A stretch of DNA of 7,879 nucleotides from Clostridiales bacterium (GTDB taxonomy: Bacteria > Bacillota > Clostridia > Oscillospirales > Butyricicoccaceae): the NCBI GenBank assembly GCA_019420045.1, contig JAHZHY010000025.1:1-7879 (forward strand). Direction: 5' to 3'. Each line of letters begins with the position of its first letter. The stretch's first letter is position 1. Shown in pieces: positions 5,840-7,879 of the stretch. The position numbers and the translations under genes were made by a program. The notes beneath the pieces were generated by a model. The model saw nothing but the letters and a program-made list of their open reading frames with translations, searched no databases and was not told the DNA's origin.

Positions 5840-7145
5840 ATGGACAAACACAGTGCAGGGAAGGAGTTTGCCCAGTATGCCAGCCTGAATATGCTGGGGA
5901 TGCTGGGAATCTCCTGTTATATCCTGGCGGACACCTTCTTCATTTCCCGGGCCACCGGGGCCCAGGGACTGGCCGCCCTCAACCTGGCTTTGCCGGTTTA
6001 CAGCCTGATCCACGGTCTGGGGCTGATGCTGGGCATGGGCGGCGGCATCCGCTATTCCATTGGCAGGGGACAGGGGGACCGGCAAAGCGGCGACGGTGCT
6101 TTTACCCAGGCATTGTGCCTGGCCCTTTTTCTGGGGGTGCTTTTTTCCCTCACCGGCCTCATGTTTGCCCGGCCCTTGGCCCAGGCTTTGGGCGCCCAGG
6201 GGAAAGTGCTGGAAATGAGCAGCTCCTATCTCCGGGTGCTCATGGTCTTTGCCCCGGCCTTTATGCTCAACGATGTCTTTACCTGTTTTGTGCGCAATGA
6301 CGGCGATCCGCCGGGCTATGGCCGCCATGCTGGGCGGGAGCCTGTCCAACATTGTTTTGGATTACATCTTCATTTTTCCCTGTGGCCTGGGGATGTTCGG
6401 CGCTGCTCTGGCCACCGGCGCGGCCCCTTTGATCGGCATCGCCATTCTGTCCCCCCACTGGCTGAGCAAAAAGAGCGGCTTCCGCTTTTGCTGGCGGGAA
6501 GGAAAGCGGGCCCCGCTTTTGCAAATGGTTTTGCTGGGCATTCCTTCCCTGGTTCCTGAAATTTCTTCCGGAGTGGTCATCGCCGTGTTCAACACCATCC
6601 TCCTGTCTCTCCAGGGGGATGTGGCGGTGGCGGCCTATGGGGTGGTGGCTAATCTGTCCCTGGTGGCGGTGGCTGTGCTTACCGGCCTTTCCCAGGGAAT
6701 GCAGCCCATTCTCAGCCGGGCCTATGGCGCACAGGACAAGGAAAACCTGCGTCATGTTCTTTTCCTGGGGCTAATTTGGTCCCTTGCAGCCGCCTTGCTG
6801 ATGGAAGCGGTGCTCACCCTGGGCGCCCAGCCTCTTACCGCGGTGTTCAACAGCGAAGGGAATGCTCTTTTGCAGCAAATGGCCTCCTTTGGGCTGCGGC
6901 TCTATTTTATCGCCCTGGCTTTTGTGGGCATCAACACGGTAGCCGTCACCTATTTTGCCGCCACCCAGCGGGCTATGCCGGCCCATGTGATCTCCCTGTC
7001 CCGGGGACTTGTACTTATCGTGCCTATGGCCTTTTTGCTCTCCAGTCTGTGGGACCTCACCGGAGTCTGGCTCACTTTTCCCGTCACCGAAGGGCTGGTG
7101 GCCCTCTTTTCCGTCACTTTGCTGTGGAAAGGAAGAATACAATGA
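5840..7145 (+). pseudogene. MATE-family multidrug efflux transporter, frameshifted
   Basis: A Na+- or H+-driven multidrug/toxin exporter of the MATE family, about 434 residues if restored. The start ATG at 5840 has GGAGGG 6 nt upstream. The first frame gives residues 1-157 with typical MATE segments (LADTFFISRATGAQGLAALN, GMGGGIRYSIGRG, FVRNDGDP). It then goes out of frame and runs to a spurious stop at 6557-6559 (239 codons in all). The correct continuation, AMAAMLGGSLSNIVLDY, lies in another frame from about 6312 to the TGA at 7143-7145, including QGMQPILSRAYGA and about seven more hydrophobic segments. Removing one C at 6311-6312 (CCGCCGGG to CCGCGGG) restores DGDPRAMAAM, the expected family sequence. 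The rest of both halves is intact, so this is either a recent mutation or a sequencing/assembly error. It is followed by an overlapping GNAT gene. Confidence 0.88.
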
Positions 7146-7729
7146 TGGATATGACTACCCCGCTGCAAACCCGCCGGCTTCTGCTGCGCCCTTTTTCCTT
7201 GGATGACGCTCCCCAGGCTTTCCGGATTTTTTCCGATCCGGTGGTCAACACCTTTCTGCCCTGGTATCCGGTGGAAACCCTCGCTGAGACTCAGGCGTTT
7301 TTGAAGGAGCAATGGCTTCCCACCCAGCAGACGGGGGCCTGCCGCTATGCCATTTGCCTGGCAGAAAGCGGCCAGCTCATCGGTTATATACAGATCAGCC
7401 CGGGAGAAAGCCACGACCTGGGCTATGGACTGGCCCGGGAGCACTGGGGAAAAGGATATGCCGCCGAAGCGGCCAGGGCCTTGCTTCCGGTGGCCCGGCA
7501 AATGGGTCTGCCTTTTCTCACTGCCACCCACGACAGGAAAAACCCGGCCAGCGGCCGGGTAATGGAAAAGCTGGGCATGACCTATCGTTATTCCTATGAA
7601 GAACTGTGGCAGCCCAAAAACATCCTTGTCACTTTCCGGATGTATCAGCTGGATCTGTCCCCTGGCTGTCCCACCTATTCCGGTTATTGGGAGCGGTATC
7701 CCCAGCATTTCATCGAGCAGCAACCCTAA
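7142..7729 (+). CDS. GNAT-family N-acetyltransferase (RimJ/RimL type)
   Basis: A 195-residue cytoplasmic acetyl-CoA-dependent acetyltransferase. The N-terminal TRRLLLRPFSLDDAPQAFRI is the classic RimJ/RimL-like opening. The acetyl-CoA pyrophosphate-binding motif is REHWGKGYAAEA (about 99-110). NPASGRVMEKLGM (134-146) is the conserved C-terminal Asn/Ser-x-x-Val-x-x-Lys-x-Gly block. The C-terminal tail after about 170 (PTYSGYWERYPQHF) is rich in aromatic residues. The start at 7142 overlaps the MATE stop as ATGA and is preceded by AAAGGAAG 6 nt upstream, so translation is probably coupled. The second ATG (7145) is possible. An open frame continuing far upstream in this frame is only a shadow over the MATE gene. 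Acceptors of this subfamily range from ribosomal protein N-termini to antibiotics; location next to an efflux gene hints at resistance, but this is inference. Confidence 0.9.
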   Translation: MMDMTTPLQTRRLLLRPFSLDDAPQAFRIFSDPVVNTFLPWYPVETLAETQAFLKEQWLPTQQTGACRYAICLAESGQLIGYIQISPGESHDLGYGLAREHWGKGYAAEAARALLPVARQMGLPFLTATHDRKNPASGRVMEKLGMTYRYSYEELWQPKNILVTFRMYQLDLSPGCPTYSGYWERYPQHFIEQQP

Positions 7730-7734
7730 ATAAA

Positions 7735-7758
7735 AAGGAGAGGGAAATCCCTCTCCTT
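7735..7758. terminator. 10-bp hairpin after the GNAT gene
   Basis: AAGGAGAGGG (7735-7744) pairs perfectly with CCCTCTCCTT (7749-7758) around an AAAT loop, 5 nt after the stop. On the plus strand no T tract follows. On the minus strand the stem is followed by TTTATTTA, so it would terminate transcripts arriving from the right. It may also protect the 3' end of the plus transcript. Confidence 0.6.
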
Positions 7759-7764
7759 ACCGTG

Positions 7765-7800
7765 TCAAAAAAGTGGCTTCGGCCACTTTTTTGAGTTTTT
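7765..7800 (+). terminator. UUCG-capped intrinsic terminator of the MATE/GNAT operon
   Basis: TCAAAAAAGTGGC (7765-7777) and GCCACTTTTTTGA (7782-7794) form a 13-bp stem closed by a stable TTCG loop. The distal arm contains six T and is followed by GTTTTT. The A6/T6 symmetry makes it work in either direction. This is the most likely end of the plus operon. Confidence 0.85.
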
Positions 7801-7856
7801 GCAAGGGTCTGCATGCACGCCTTCGGCGTACACTGGCCCCTTGAGAAGTGCAAAAA
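7796..7856. repeat. Palindromic structured element of unknown type
   Basis: TTTTTGCA (7796-7803) pairs with TGCAAAAA (7849-7856), AGGG (7804-7807) with CCCT (7838-7841), and ACGCC (7817-7821) with GGCGT (7825-7829) around a TTC loop. The result is a long, imperfect cruciform-like hairpin. No open frame of substance crosses it. It may be a REP-like intergenic palindrome or a structured RNA of the next locus. I do not recognise a named family. Confidence 0.5.
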
Positions 7857-7879
7857 GCCACGCACAGGTCGCGGCTTTT
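7853..7879. terminator. Further hairpin at the window edge
   Basis: AAAAGCC (7853-7859) pairs with GGCTTTT (7873-7879) around a 13-nt loop, and the T run may continue past the window end. It shares A bases with the preceding palindrome, so the two are alternative or nested structures. It may be a terminator, but it is cut by the edge. Confidence 0.4.

Noticed and set aside
6776..7141. Upstream extension of the GNAT frame inside the MATE gene
   Set aside because: The MATE C-terminal half is conserved in the other frame, and the GNAT domain begins after 7142, where a ribosome binding site precedes ATGATG.
7796..7856. Integron attC-like site
   Set aside because: The ends lack the RYYYAAC and GTTRRRY core pairs, and no integrase or cassette array is present.

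Overview
The window looks like chromosomal DNA of a GC-rich, anaerobic, gut-type Clostridia (Oscillospiraceae/Ruminococcaceae-like). This rests on strong AGGAGG-type ribosome binding sites, sigma-A-like promoters, tightly packed operons and the protein families present. The taxonomic call is inference; no rRNA or marker gene is present. All the long open frames antisense to these genes are shadows.

Left half (56-4198, minus strand): a four-gene run, read right to left. It encodes an HD-domain phosphohydrolase (TTG start), an AlaX-type alanyl-tRNA editing protein with a C-terminal DHHA1 domain, a HAD-superfamily phosphatase of phosphoserine-phosphatase type, and an N-acyl-D-amino-acid deacylase-type amidohydrolase. 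Gaps are 33, 63 and 42 nt, and a perfect 15-bp hairpin follows the last gene. The theme, if there is one, is amino-acid/tRNA quality control and salvage.

Middle (4199-4442): a divergent control region with two inverted repeats and one weak promoter candidate on each strand. It separates the minus operon from a plus-strand major-facilitator transporter resembling the oxalate/formate antiporter-like group (4443-5672).

Right half (5673-7879, plus strand): eight bases after the transporter stop lies a near-consensus promoter (TTGACA, 17 nt, TATACT). It drives a roughly 120-nt leader containing a small hairpin, a 16-bp terminator hairpin with a T7 tract, and a possible 23-codon leader ORF whose stop falls in the terminator loop. 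Downstream are a MATE-family efflux gene broken by a single-base frameshift and an overlapping GNAT acetyltransferase. This has the layout of an inducible, attenuation-controlled resistance-type operon and is the most interesting element of the window. The right end is a cluster of hairpins: a 10-bp stem, a UUCG-capped terminator, and a further palindromic structure running off the window.

No rRNA, tRNA, CRISPR array, insertion sequence or phage gene was seen.
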